This document shows positions 1 through 5,949 of a DNA stretch of 8,287 nt, piece after piece. Within the stretch, counting starts at the first letter, position 1, and every line of letters starts with the position of its first letter. The stretch lies in contig CAJWZY010000082.1 of assembly GCA_913050545.1 (NCBI GenBank), positions 1 to 8,287 on the forward strand, in the 5' to 3' direction. Origin of the DNA: an uncultured bacterium. Lineage in GTDB: Bacteria > Planctomycetota > UBA8108. The position numbers and the translations under genes were made by a program. The notes under the pieces were generated by a model. That model did not search any database and had not been told where the DNA came from. It was given only the letters and a program-made list of their open reading frames with translations.

Positions 1-814
1 GACCTGCGCTGTCGAGCAAAGGACCACCGGAGTTGCCGGGGTTGATGGCCGCGTCGGTCTGGATGACGCCCTGGATGGGCCGGCGGCTCATGCTCATGAT
101 CTCCCGGCCGAGGCCGCTGATGACGCCGGTGGAGAGGGTGTGGTCCAGGCCGAAGGGGTTGCCGATGGCGAAGACCGGGTCTCCGATCTTAACCCGGCTG
201 TAGTCGCCGAGGTAGGTTTCGCGCAGGGGTGTCTTCTCGGGATTCTCGATCTTCAGCAGGGCCAGGTCGAAGAACGGATTGAAGGCAACAATCCGGACAT
301 CGCTGACCTTCTCTTTGCGCAGTCCCTTCTTTTCCTTAACGTAGATCATCAGGGAGATGTCACGCTCCTGCTCGATGACGTGGTAGTTGGTGACCACGTA
401 GCCTTCCTTGCGGTTGATGATAAAGCCTGAGCCGGACTTGCTGAGGCAGAGCACCTGCACAACTCCTTCAGCTACCTCCCTGGCCTTCTCCTTGATGGTT
501 CCGGCGTTGAGTCGGGAGGTGAAGAAGATCGAGTCAGCCTTGAGGGCCGATTTGCCCCCGGACGGATCCTTGCTTTCGACCACCGTGGTGATGAGGTCAA
601 TCGAGGCCCGGGGGATGCGCAGGATCGTGTAGCCGACGTCGAGGAAGATATCGACGTCTGTTTTCTTGATGATCTGCCCCTGGAGGATATTTCCACCTCT
701 CAGCACGACCTTTTCCCAGGCGGCTTTCGATGCGTCATCCGCCTGTGCCTGTGCCTGGCCAATGGCAAGAGCCGGGATCAGCAGGAAGGTGGCAACCACT
801 ATTTTCAGTCTCAT
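1..814 (-). CDS. HtrA/DegP-like trypsin-family serine protease, exported (C-terminus beyond the left edge)
   Basis: Reading the minus strand from the ATG at 814-812 gives 271 residues, open to the window edge. Residues 1-25 look like a Sec signal peptide: MRLK, a hydrophobic core, then an AQAQA cleavage site. Residues about 35-75 form a small beta-rich domain (LRGGNILQGQII ... TILRIPRASI) that precedes the protease and is not part of classical DegP. The protease domain starts near residue 115. The catalytic triad is visible as His145 in TNYHVIE, Asp183 in FFDLALLKI and Ser262 in NPGNSGGPL; the oxyanion-side motif IGNPFGL is at 218-223. HtrA proteases degrade or process misfolded envelope proteins; a PDZ domain would normally follow but lies outside the window. 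The start is 13 bases after the stop of the VCBS-repeat gene, with an AAAGG-type ribosome site inside that junction, so the two are probably one operon. The protease call is firm; a DegP versus DegS-like role cannot be decided. Confidence 0.93.
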   Translation of the reverse strand, partial: MRLKIVVATFLLIPALAIGQAQAQADDASKAAWEKVVLRGGNILQGQIIKKTDVDIFLDVGYTILRIPRASIDLITTVVESKDPSGGKSALKADSIFFTSRLNAGTIKEKAREVAEGVVQVLCLSKSGSGFIINRKEGYVVTNYHVIEQERDISLMIYVKEKKGLRKEKVSDVRIVAFNPFFDLALLKIENPEKTPLRETYLGDYSRVKIGDPVFAIGNPFGLDHTLSTGVISGLGREIMSMSRRPIQGVIQTDAAINPGNSGGPLLDSAG

Positions 815-827
815 TCCCGGTAGCCTT

Positions 828-3167
828 TCAATAAACCCCACCTTGCAGGTAGAGGATGATTCTGTTGTGGATCAGCAGCAGCAGGTCCGCCGCCTTGTCT
901 CCGTCAATGTCTTCGATGAGCATCTGGCTCGGCCCGAGGCTGGTGCTTCTGCGCGAATAGGATTTCTCCTCGAAGACGCCGAAGCTCAGGGCCTGCTCGA
1001 GCGACTTCCCTGTTTTCTTCCCCTTGCCTGCGGAACGGGTGAGGAAGAGAAGATTGTAACGAGGCGCTGTCGAGACGATCACATCGGCCTGCCCATTGGC
1101 ATCGAGGTCCCCGATCGACAGGTCCTGGGGACGGCCGAGCTCCTTGTCTTCAACGGCGTAGCTGAATTCTTCGACGAAATCAGGCTGGGATGTTTTTGAA
1201 TAGAATACGGCTGTCTGGGATTTCCCGTAGACGACAAGATCCTCGCGCTTGTCACCGTCGAGGTCCCGGGTATCGAGGCGTACGAACTGGAGCTTGGGAA
1301 GCTTCACCTGGCCGACAATCGCATAGGTTCCATCATCCTTTTTCCTGAGGATCTCGATCGAATTGACGGCGGAGTCAAGGAATACGACCTCGTCGGTTCC
1401 ATCTCCATCGAGATCAATGGGGCTTGCTGCTTTCAGCTTGGATTCAGAGTTCCGGCCGCTGAGCTGGTCGAGCACCTTGAGCCTGTTTTTCGTATCGAGC
1501 TGGAGGATCCGGACGTAGCTGCCGGAGGCGACCATCAGGTTGGAGCGCTTTCCATCCCGCAGCAGGGTCAGGGCGGCGGGCTGCAGCTTTGCCAGCTGGC
1601 CCTGGCCGAAGTCCGGTTTCAGGCTGAGGTTGACAAAGGTTGACTGGGATCCGTCGACATTTTTTTTCCGCTCATTGAGGAAGAAGGTGGGGTCCTGGTA
1701 GGGGATGAAGGTCATCAGGTCGGTGGTTCCATCTCCATTGGCATCGAAAAGGCGCAGGCTGCTTGGGGCCGAGCCCTTCGAAGGTACCGGCATACTCGCC
1801 TCTTCGCCCAGCTTTCCTCCGGGCTGCAGGGCGAGGACTCGAAGCAGGTACTTCCCGCCCTTTTCCCGCTGGACCACCCAGGCCCGCTGGCCGCCACCGG
1901 TGACCAGCGGCGCTGTGGCCAGCAGGACAGGCTCCGAGGGCAGGGTCCAGGTCTCCGGGATCACCAGGCGCTTGCCATTCCAGGCGCTGACACCGATGGC
2001 TTTTTCCTTGGCGCTGCTGACGATGATCTCCTCGTGGCCGTCTCCATTTGTATCCATGCTTGCAAGGCTGTTGACCTCGGCAAGAGTCGGATAGGAAGCT
2101 GAGTGCGAGAAGGTTCCATCGCTGCCCTGGAAGGTGACCTCGAGCTGCGCGGTCTCCGGGTAGCTGACCACGAGGTCGGGTTTCCCGTCGTGGTTGACAT
2201 CGCTGATGATTCGTTTGCGCTTGGAGGAATCACCGCTTCTGCGCAGCGCGAGGAGGCTGGGTTTCCCCAGGCCGTTTTCTACCGGCCGATTCTTCCAGCG
2301 GTAGGCTTTGATCCTGCGGGTGTTGCTCTGGATGGTGTAAAGAAGCGGATTCTTGCCTTCGGTATGCAGGCTCCAGGCCTGCAGGGCCAGCAACCGGCTG
2401 GCTGTTAAGGGAGCGAAGCCGTTTTCGCCCTGGAGGCGGGTCATCACCGGCTCTTCCGAGGAGGGATTGAAGTAGACAAGGTCGATCTTCCCATCGCCGT
2501 TGATGTCGCGGGGCTCGAGGGCGGTGATTCCTTCCCGGGCATTCTGTAAAACCACCGGCTGGGCGAGCCCTCCGGTCTTCTGCTGGTAGAGAAGGTAGGT
2601 CTTCTGGCTTCCCAGCAGGACGAGATCCATCCTGCCGTCGGAGTTCAGGTCGGCAGTCTGCAGGGCGTAAGGGGACTTGAAGCCATCCCTGATCGGATAG
2701 CTTTTTTTCCCGGCATCCCAGGACTCCCCCTGGTAGACGACCTCCAGCTCCGGCGGGTCGCCGTAATAGGCCAGGTCAGGTTTTCCATCACCGTTGAAGT
2801 CGTCCACGGCCAGGGAGCTGACCTGCTTGTCGGTGTAAAACTTTTCGACCCGGAACCGGGAGTCCGAGGCAACCGTGTTGCGGGGCTGTTTTTTTCCGGT
2901 CTTCTTTTCCCCACCCTGGTAGAGCAGCCGGATGGTCCCCTCGGTATTGTTGGCGACGATAAGATCCTTGCGTCCGTCACCATCGAGGTCGCTGACGGTG
3001 AGGCCCAGGGCGCTGCCTTCCACCTTGAAAATCTCGAACCCACCGAACCCGAAGGAGGTACCTGTGGCGGCGCCCTCCGGCTGTTCTGCAGCCAGGGTGC
3101 CGGCAAAAGAGGCCATCGAGAAAATCAAGGAAAGGGCCAGGCTTGCAGGGGTACTGTTTCGGATCAT
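828..3167 (-). CDS. Exported FG-GAP/VCBS-repeat protein, probable double beta-propeller
   Basis: This encodes 779 residues. The N-terminus (MIRNSTPASL, a hydrophobic stretch, cleavage near LAA-EQ at about 27) is a signal peptide. Eleven calcium-loop motifs of the form DxDxDGxxDL are visible, starting at residues 60, 123, 173, 221, 323, 372, 475, 585, 635, 687 and 753, for example DLDGDGRKDL and DINGDGKIDL. Many blades also carry a YQG or FQG turn. The usual step is about 50 residues, and the three long steps of 102-110 each hold a degenerate motif (near 271, 423 and 535), which suggests about 14 blades. Such repeats form integrin-alpha-like calcium-binding propellers used in binding or scaffolding outside the cytoplasm. 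No enzyme domain, anchor or sorting signal is evident; the protein ends LQGGVY, right after the last blade. No strong ribosome site precedes the ATG. The gene leads the operon with the HtrA protease. The family is sure; the ligand is unknown. Confidence 0.93.
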   Translation of the reverse strand: MIRNSTPASLALSLIFSMASFAGTLAAEQPEGAATGTSFGFGGFEIFKVEGSALGLTVSDLDGDGRKDLIVANNTEGTIRLLYQGGEKKTGKKQPRNTVASDSRFRVEKFYTDKQVSSLAVDDFNGDGKPDLAYYGDPPELEVVYQGESWDAGKKSYPIRDGFKSPYALQTADLNSDGRMDLVLLGSQKTYLLYQQKTGGLAQPVVLQNAREGITALEPRDINGDGKIDLVYFNPSSEEPVMTRLQGENGFAPLTASRLLALQAWSLHTEGKNPLLYTIQSNTRRIKAYRWKNRPVENGLGKPSLLALRRSGDSSKRKRIISDVNHDGKPDLVVSYPETAQLEVTFQGSDGTFSHSASYPTLAEVNSLASMDTNGDGHEEIIVSSAKEKAIGVSAWNGKRLVIPETWTLPSEPVLLATAPLVTGGGQRAWVVQREKGGKYLLRVLALQPGGKLGEEASMPVPSKGSAPSSLRLFDANGDGTTDLMTFIPYQDPTFFLNERKKNVDGSQSTFVNLSLKPDFGQGQLAKLQPAALTLLRDGKRSNLMVASGSYVRILQLDTKNRLKVLDQLSGRNSESKLKAASPIDLDGDGTDEVVFLDSAVNSIEILRKKDDGTYAIVGQVKLPKLQFVRLDTRDLDGDKREDLVVYGKSQTAVFYSKTSQPDFVEEFSYAVEDKELGRPQDLSIGDLDANGQADVIVSTAPRYNLLFLTRSAGKGKKTGKSLEQALSFGVFEEKSYSRRSTSLGPSQMLIEDIDGDKAADLLLLIHNRIILYLQGGVY

Positions 3168-3191
3168 GATATTAAAAATATGTTCTAAAGG

Positions 3192-3205
3192 GGCTGTTTC
3201 CAGCC
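3192..3205 (-). promoter_or_regulatory. Small GAAA-tetraloop hairpin in the VCBS gene leader
   Basis: On the minus strand the sequence reads GGCTG-GAAA-CAGCC, a perfect 5-bp stem closed by a GNRA-type loop, ending about 24 bases before the VCBS start codon. It is followed by a T/A-rich stretch up to the ATG. If transcribed it could protect the 5' end or tune translation. The short stem could also be chance. Confidence 0.25.
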
Positions 3206-3306
3206 ACCGGGCCTTTGTTCCAGCGGCGGTTTTTTGAAGGAGTCGCCAATACTCGCTGGCTCTCGGTTCAAAACTTCAGAGTTCCCGCCCCGAAAAAGAT
3301 TTATAA

Positions 3307-3324
3307 AGGTGCGCAAATGCACCT
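3307..3324. repeat. 18-bp inverted repeat (operator-like dyad)
   Basis: AGGTGC, a 6-base spacer GCAAAT, then GCACCT: perfect 6-bp arms. It lies directly after an AT-rich TTTATAAA run and between two divergent genes, the usual place for a dimeric regulator to bind. No regulator gene is present in the window, and no family can be named from the sequence. Confidence 0.35.
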
Positions 3325-3401
3325 ACAAGCCGCATCTCCTCCATCTGACACAATCCGACAAAGCAGCGGATCTTTCTCCACGAAGAGCCGATTTCGATTT
3401 T

Positions 3402-3429
3402 TTGAGATGAGCGCTTGCAGTGCTATCCT
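3402..3429 (+). promoter_or_regulatory. Candidate sigma70-type promoter for the isomerase gene
   Basis: A -35 box TTGAGA (3402-3407, five of six matches to consensus) and a -10 box TATCCT (3424-3429) are separated by 16 bases. The -10 is preceded by TGC, an extended -10 element. Transcription would begin near 3436, leaving a leader of about 70 bases before the ATG at 3506. This is the best promoter I can find in the window, but it rests on consensus matching only. Confidence 0.45.
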
Positions 3430-3440
3430 GTCGTGATCCT

Positions 3441-3468
3441 GGGGCTCGGTTGGTGAGGTCGAGGCCCC
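3441..3468 (+). promoter_or_regulatory. Leader hairpin upstream of the isomerase ribosome site
   Basis: GGGGC (3441-3445) pairs with GCCCC (3464-3468), and TC/GA may extend the stem inward past a bulged G. It would sit in the predicted leader, about 20 bases before the Shine-Dalgarno sequence. No U-run follows, so it is not a classical terminator. It is weak evidence of regulation. Confidence 0.25.
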
Positions 3469-3489
3469 TCGGTTTGACCACTTCTTGAT

Positions 3490-3496
3490 GGGAGGA
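3490..3496 (+). promoter_or_regulatory. Ribosome binding site that sets the isomerase start
   Basis: GGGAGGA lies 9-10 bases before the ATG at 3506. The in-frame TTG (3485) and ATG (3488) lie before or inside this site and have no such sequence at proper distance. The protein therefore starts with MIVGCGEWGF. Confidence 0.75.
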
Positions 3497-3505
3497 ATCT
3501 TCAGC

Positions 3506-4351
3506 ATGATTGTCGGTTGCGGAGAATGGGGTTTTAGAAATGTGCCCATGGAAGAGCATTTCAGGATATCTGATGCATTCGGTTTCAAATTCCTTGAATT
3601 CGGGATCGGTGGCGGACAGCCCGGCAGGCTTCCCGACGAGCCCTCGGAGGCGGAGGTCGCGGGGTTCAGGGAAATGGGTGAGCGCTACGGCATCAGCACC
3701 CCGTTCTGCTGTCTCGAAAATGACTTTACGCTTCCCGACGCAGTCGAACACGAGGCGATGGTTGAAAAGGTGGCCGGGGAGATCCGCTCTGCCCACGCCT
3801 GCGGTGCCACCCATGTGCGGCTTTTTGCCGGTTTTACTCCCGCTGTCGACATGACCGAAGAGACCTGGGGGCGCACCATTGCGGCCTTTCAGAGCTGTGA
3901 AGATCTGTGTGCAGAGCTGGGCCTCGAGATTGCTATCGAGACGCACGGCGCCCTTGAGTTCCAGGAGGATGGCAGCGCGGTTCATATCAACAGCATCACC
4001 ACCGACCGGGATTGTCTGCGACGGCTGCTGGATGAGCTTCCGCAGCGAGTCGGCTTCAACTACGACCCGGGCAACATCCGCGCGGTCTCACCCGCTGACC
4101 AGAGGTATTGCCTCGACCTTCTGAACGAGCGCATCAACTACTGCCACCTCAAGGACTGGCATCCGAGGGGGCCCGGCTGGCTGGCCTGTGCGATCGGAGA
4201 TGATGAGCTCGATTACGGGCCCCTGTTCGAGGGGATGAAGTTCGAGGGGGTTTACCTCATCGAGTACGAGCCGCTGGAGGATTGCGAGGATGGAATTCGA
4301 AGGAGCCTCGATTATCTCGCCAGGGTAGCTCCGGGTTTTACTCTTGGTTGA
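3506..4351 (+). CDS. Sugar phosphate isomerase/epimerase-like TIM-barrel enzyme
   Basis: The 281-residue product, a normal length for the family, belongs to the xylose-isomerase-like / AP-endonuclease-2 TIM-barrel superfamily. Beta-strand ends carry the expected metal ligands: Glu145 in IAIETHG, Asp187 in FNYDPGN, His214 in NYCHLKDWHP and Glu253 in YLIEYE. Related enzymes (IolE, tagatose/psicose epimerases, hydroxypyruvate isomerase) use these residues to bind a divalent metal and catalyse isomerisation, epimerisation or dehydration of sugars and inositols. The start at 3506 is chosen because GGGAGGA at 3490-3496 is well spaced for it. There is no signal peptide, so the enzyme should be cytosolic. 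The first strand (IVGCGEWGF) is somewhat unusual, and the protein is cysteine-rich (about ten). No transporter, kinase or dehydrogenase gene is nearby to suggest a substrate. It is flanked by a divergent gene upstream and a convergent gene downstream, so it is probably monocistronic. The superfamily call is firm; the substrate is unknown. Confidence 0.92.
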   Translation: MIVGCGEWGFRNVPMEEHFRISDAFGFKFLEFGIGGGQPGRLPDEPSEAEVAGFREMGERYGISTPFCCLENDFTLPDAVEHEAMVEKVAGEIRSAHACGATHVRLFAGFTPAVDMTEETWGRTIAAFQSCEDLCAELGLEIAIETHGALEFQEDGSAVHINSITTDRDCLRRLLDELPQRVGFNYDPGNIRAVSPADQRYCLDLLNERINYCHLKDWHPRGPGWLACAIGDDELDYGPLFEGMKFEGVYLIEYEPLEDCEDGIRRSLDYLARVAPGFTLG

Positions 4352-4374
4352 GGATTCGGCTCTTCAATCCCTCA
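4349..4374. terminator. Possible bidirectional terminator hairpin between convergent genes
   Basis: TGAGGATT (4349-4356) pairs with AATCCCTCA (4366-4374) with one bulged C, leaving a 9-base loop. The arms include both stop codons (TGA on plus, TCA as TGA on minus), and the genes are only 20 bases apart. No T-run follows on either side, so it would be a weak or factor-assisted terminator. Confidence 0.3.
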
Positions 4375-5112
4375 GGTGTTGCTCTCCTCGTCGTTCTTAA
4401 CCGGCTGCCCGGCATCCTCCTGCGCCGGGGCCGCGTCTTTTTCCGTTTGCGCGGCATCCTTCTTCTCCTCGATGGCGCGCTTGATCTCTTTGCGGTAGCG
4501 CCGGGTCTTGTAGACGGCATAAGCGATAACGATTGCGGCGAGGGCGGCAATGCTGAGCAGGATGATATGCTCGTAGTCATTGTAGACCAGCTTGGCTTTT
4601 TCGAGGGCCTCCTGGGGTGTCTTGCCGGGAGCGAGTTTTTGAGCGGCCCACATGCCGAAGTAAATCGAGGTTGGTCCCGAGATAAGGGCCCCCAGCAGAT
4701 CGAGCAATATAAACTTCGGCCAGCGCATTCCGTGCTGGCCTGCGTAGGCGTAAACGCCGATGCGTACTCCGGCGAGGAAGCGGGCGAAGAAGACCGCCTT
4801 GTTGCCGTGCTTGGCGAACTGGCGGTGGACCTTCTTGTTGTTGATTGCTCGAATGAACCAGCTGTCAGGGAAGCTTCGCCCGAGCTTTCTCCCGGTAAAG
4901 AATATAATGGAGTCGCCGATAAGGATCGCCACGACGCAGATGAGTGAGGTGATCCAGAAATCAGCAATCTTGAAGCCCACCAGGACCCCGCTTCCGATCA
5001 GGGTGACCTCTTCAGGAATAGGGAGTCCTATTCCACAGAGGAACAACACACCGAACATCGCCATGTAGCGGTATTTCTGGAGCCAGGGTAGTGGTTCGAA
5101 AAAGGCGAGCAT
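4372..5112 (-). CDS. DedA-family (SNARE-associated/VTT domain) integral membrane protein
   Basis: From the ATG at 5112-5110, preceded by an AGAGAG-type ribosome site, this encodes 246 residues. The DedA signatures are present: GLPIPEE with Glu34/Glu35 in the first re-entrant segment, Asp67 in GDSIIFFTGRKLGR, and FFARFLAGVR with Arg111 and Arg117. Hydrophobic segments lie at roughly 17-47, 52-73, 104-124, 134-157 and 183-201. DedA proteins sit in the inner membrane; members have been linked to proton-dependent homeostasis, antimicrobial-peptide resistance and recycling of undecaprenyl phosphate or other lipids. The C-terminal cytosolic tail (202-246) is highly charged and unusual, with three 7-residue units beginning DAA, DAA and DAG at 219, 226 and 233. 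An upstream in-frame ATG at 5178 would add 22 residues but runs through a hairpin-rich leader, so I rejected it. The gene may be co-transcribed with the upstream four-CxxC gene. The family is sure; the exact transported lipid or ion is not. Confidence 0.92.
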   Translation of the reverse strand: MLAFFEPLPWLQKYRYMAMFGVLFLCGIGLPIPEEVTLIGSGVLVGFKIADFWITSLICVVAILIGDSIIFFTGRKLGRSFPDSWFIRAINNKKVHRQFAKHGNKAVFFARFLAGVRIGVYAYAGQHGMRWPKFILLDLLGALISGPTSIYFGMWAAQKLAPGKTPQEALEKAKLVYNDYEHIILLSIAALAAIVIAYAVYKTRRYRKEIKRAIEEKKDAAQTEKDAAPAQEDAGQPVKNDEESNT

Positions 5113-5134
5113 GGTCTCTCTTTCAGACGTTGTT

Positions 5135-5161
5135 CTTGCGTGGGGCGCAAGATAACGCAAG
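5135..5161 (-). promoter_or_regulatory. Competing hairpins in the dedA-like gene leader
   Basis: On the plus strand CTTGCG (5135-5140) can pair with CGCAAG at 5146-5151 (5-base loop) or, as CTTGCGT, with ACGCAAG at 5155-5161 (7 bp, 13-base loop). The two pairings exclude each other. In the minus-strand transcript this lies about 23 bases before the dedA start codon, so it could control access to the ribosome site. Confidence 0.4.
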
Positions 5162-5199
5162 GCCGGGAAAAAATCCAATTCTGCAGGCTCCCGGCCTGC
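5160..5199 (-). terminator. Terminator/attenuator-like hairpin between the four-CxxC gene and dedA
   Basis: In the minus-strand transcript GCAGGC-CGGGA-GCCTGC (5199-5183) forms a 6-bp stem followed, 9 bases on, by a run of six T (5173-5168). An alternative 9-bp stem pairs AGGCCGGGA with TCCCGGCCT (5197-5189 with 5168-5160) and places the T-run in its loop. The first resembles an intrinsic terminator of the upstream gene, while the second would prevent it forming. It begins 24 bases after the upstream gene's stop codon. Confidence 0.5.
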
Positions 5200-5223
5200 T
5201 TAAAATGGGGCCGCCTGGCTGGT

Positions 5224-5874
5224 TCAGAAGAGGGTGCCCACCGAGGGGCTGAGATCAAGGTCCGCCGGTACGCCGGGGAAGTGATCGCGGATGAAATCGC
5301 CCTGGACCTCGCGGGTTTTCTCCGACAGCTCTCCCTGCAGGTGTTCGCTGCATTTTTCGCACATGATGATCAGTGGCAGGAGCAGGGACAGCTCGCGGCA
5401 GGCGCCAATGACCGTGTAGTTTTCAAAGATCGCCCTGGGAATTCCGCAGAAGTGGCAATGATCGGGTTCTTCGGTGGGCTTGAAGTTGCAGAGCATGAAG
5501 CCCTTCATCGCGTCCATCGATTCGAGTGACATCTCCTTGGAGAGATCCTCACCGCAGGCCTGGCAGATGGCGGTTTCGAAGATGACCTCTTTATCCCGGT
5601 AGACCTTCTGTACTTCGTAGAGCCCGAGGTGTTGGAGGTCCTTGTCGCAGATGGTGCACTTGTGGAAGAGCCCCTCTTCGTAGAAGGAGTGCAGCTCGCT
5701 GGGGATTTCAAGTGGTTCGGTTTCGAAGGGTTGCTCAGCGGCTGCCGATGGGTCCCCGGCTCCAGGCTCCCTGGCGGAAGTGCCGCCGGGGGCATCTTCC
5801 TCAAGGGGGGTGGGTTGGTCCGGTGAATCCTGTCCGGGTTGGTCTTCTTCTTCCGGTTCCTCAGATGACACCAC
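5224..5874 (-). CDS. Uncharacterised four-CxxC putative zinc-binding protein
   Basis: I do not recognise this protein. From the GTG at 5874-5872 it has 216 residues. GGAG on the minus strand (5885-5882) lies 7 bases before this GTG, which decides the start; the in-frame ATG at 5955 would add 27 residues of AT-rich, promoter-like sequence and lacks such a site. Residues 3-53 are acidic and proline-rich (SSEEPEEEDQP and similar) and probably disordered. The folded part carries four CxxC pairs: Cys73/76 (CTIC), Cys104/107 (CQAC), Cys140/143 (CHFC) and Cys172/175 (CEKC), which is enough for two zinc sites. The last pair is preceded by a hydrophobic stretch, LSLLLPLIIM, more likely a buried helix than a membrane span. 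There is no signal peptide. It precedes the dedA-like gene on the same strand, with a hairpin-rich 111-base gap, and is divergent from the TPR lipoprotein gene. Metal binding is an inference; partners and function are unknown. Confidence 0.82.
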   Translation of the reverse strand: MVSSEEPEEEDQPGQDSPDQPTPLEEDAPGGTSAREPGAGDPSAAAEQPFETEPLEIPSELHSFYEEGLFHKCTICDKDLQHLGLYEVQKVYRDKEVIFETAICQACGEDLSKEMSLESMDAMKGFMLCNFKPTEEPDHCHFCGIPRAIFENYTVIGACRELSLLLPLIIMCEKCSEHLQGELSEKTREVQGDFIRDHFPGVPADLDLSPSVGTLF

Positions 5875-5881
5875 GATGAGA

Positions 5882-5885
5882 CTCC
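5882..5885 (-). promoter_or_regulatory. Ribosome binding site for the GTG start of the four-CxxC gene
   Basis: GGAG on the minus strand lies 7 bases upstream of GTG at 5874-5872. A second GTG follows immediately, so initiation could occur at either. Confidence 0.55.
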
Positions 5886-5949
5886 ATGAATTCCAATACC
5901 ACTTAGATGACCTTTTTAATTCAGAACATTGGTTCCTGCTGAGGTATTC

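Larger units (their letters stand above)
3168..3505. other. Divergent intergenic region
   Basis: This 338-base gap separates the start of the minus-strand VCBS gene from the start of the plus-strand isomerase. I see no convincing gene in it. It is more AT-rich than its flanks, especially at 3168-3182 and 3295-3318, and it carries a promoter candidate, an 18-base dyad and two small hairpins, each listed separately. The VCBS-side promoter could not be placed with confidence. Confidence 0.8.

Noticed and set aside
666..1199. A 177-residue plus-strand open frame across the VCBS/htrA junction
   Set aside because: It is antisense to two supported genes and has low-complexity composition with no domain.
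3427..3505. Riboswitch in the isomerase leader
   Set aside because: Only one short hairpin is visible, with no recognisable conserved aptamer motif and too little sequence.
3323..3985. A 220-residue minus-strand open frame covering the intergenic gap and the start of the isomerase gene
   Set aside because: It lies antisense to a well-supported enzyme gene, has no recognisable domain, and GC-rich DNA readily produces such shadows.
4282..4947. A 221-residue plus-strand open frame opposite the dedA-like gene
   Set aside because: It is the complement of a clear membrane-protein gene, and its sequence reflects the opposite strand's codon bias.
5113..5178. Upstream extension of the dedA-like protein to the ATG at 5178
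   Set aside because: The extension runs through the leader hairpins, adds a non-typical N-terminus, and has a weaker initiation context than the ATG at 5112.
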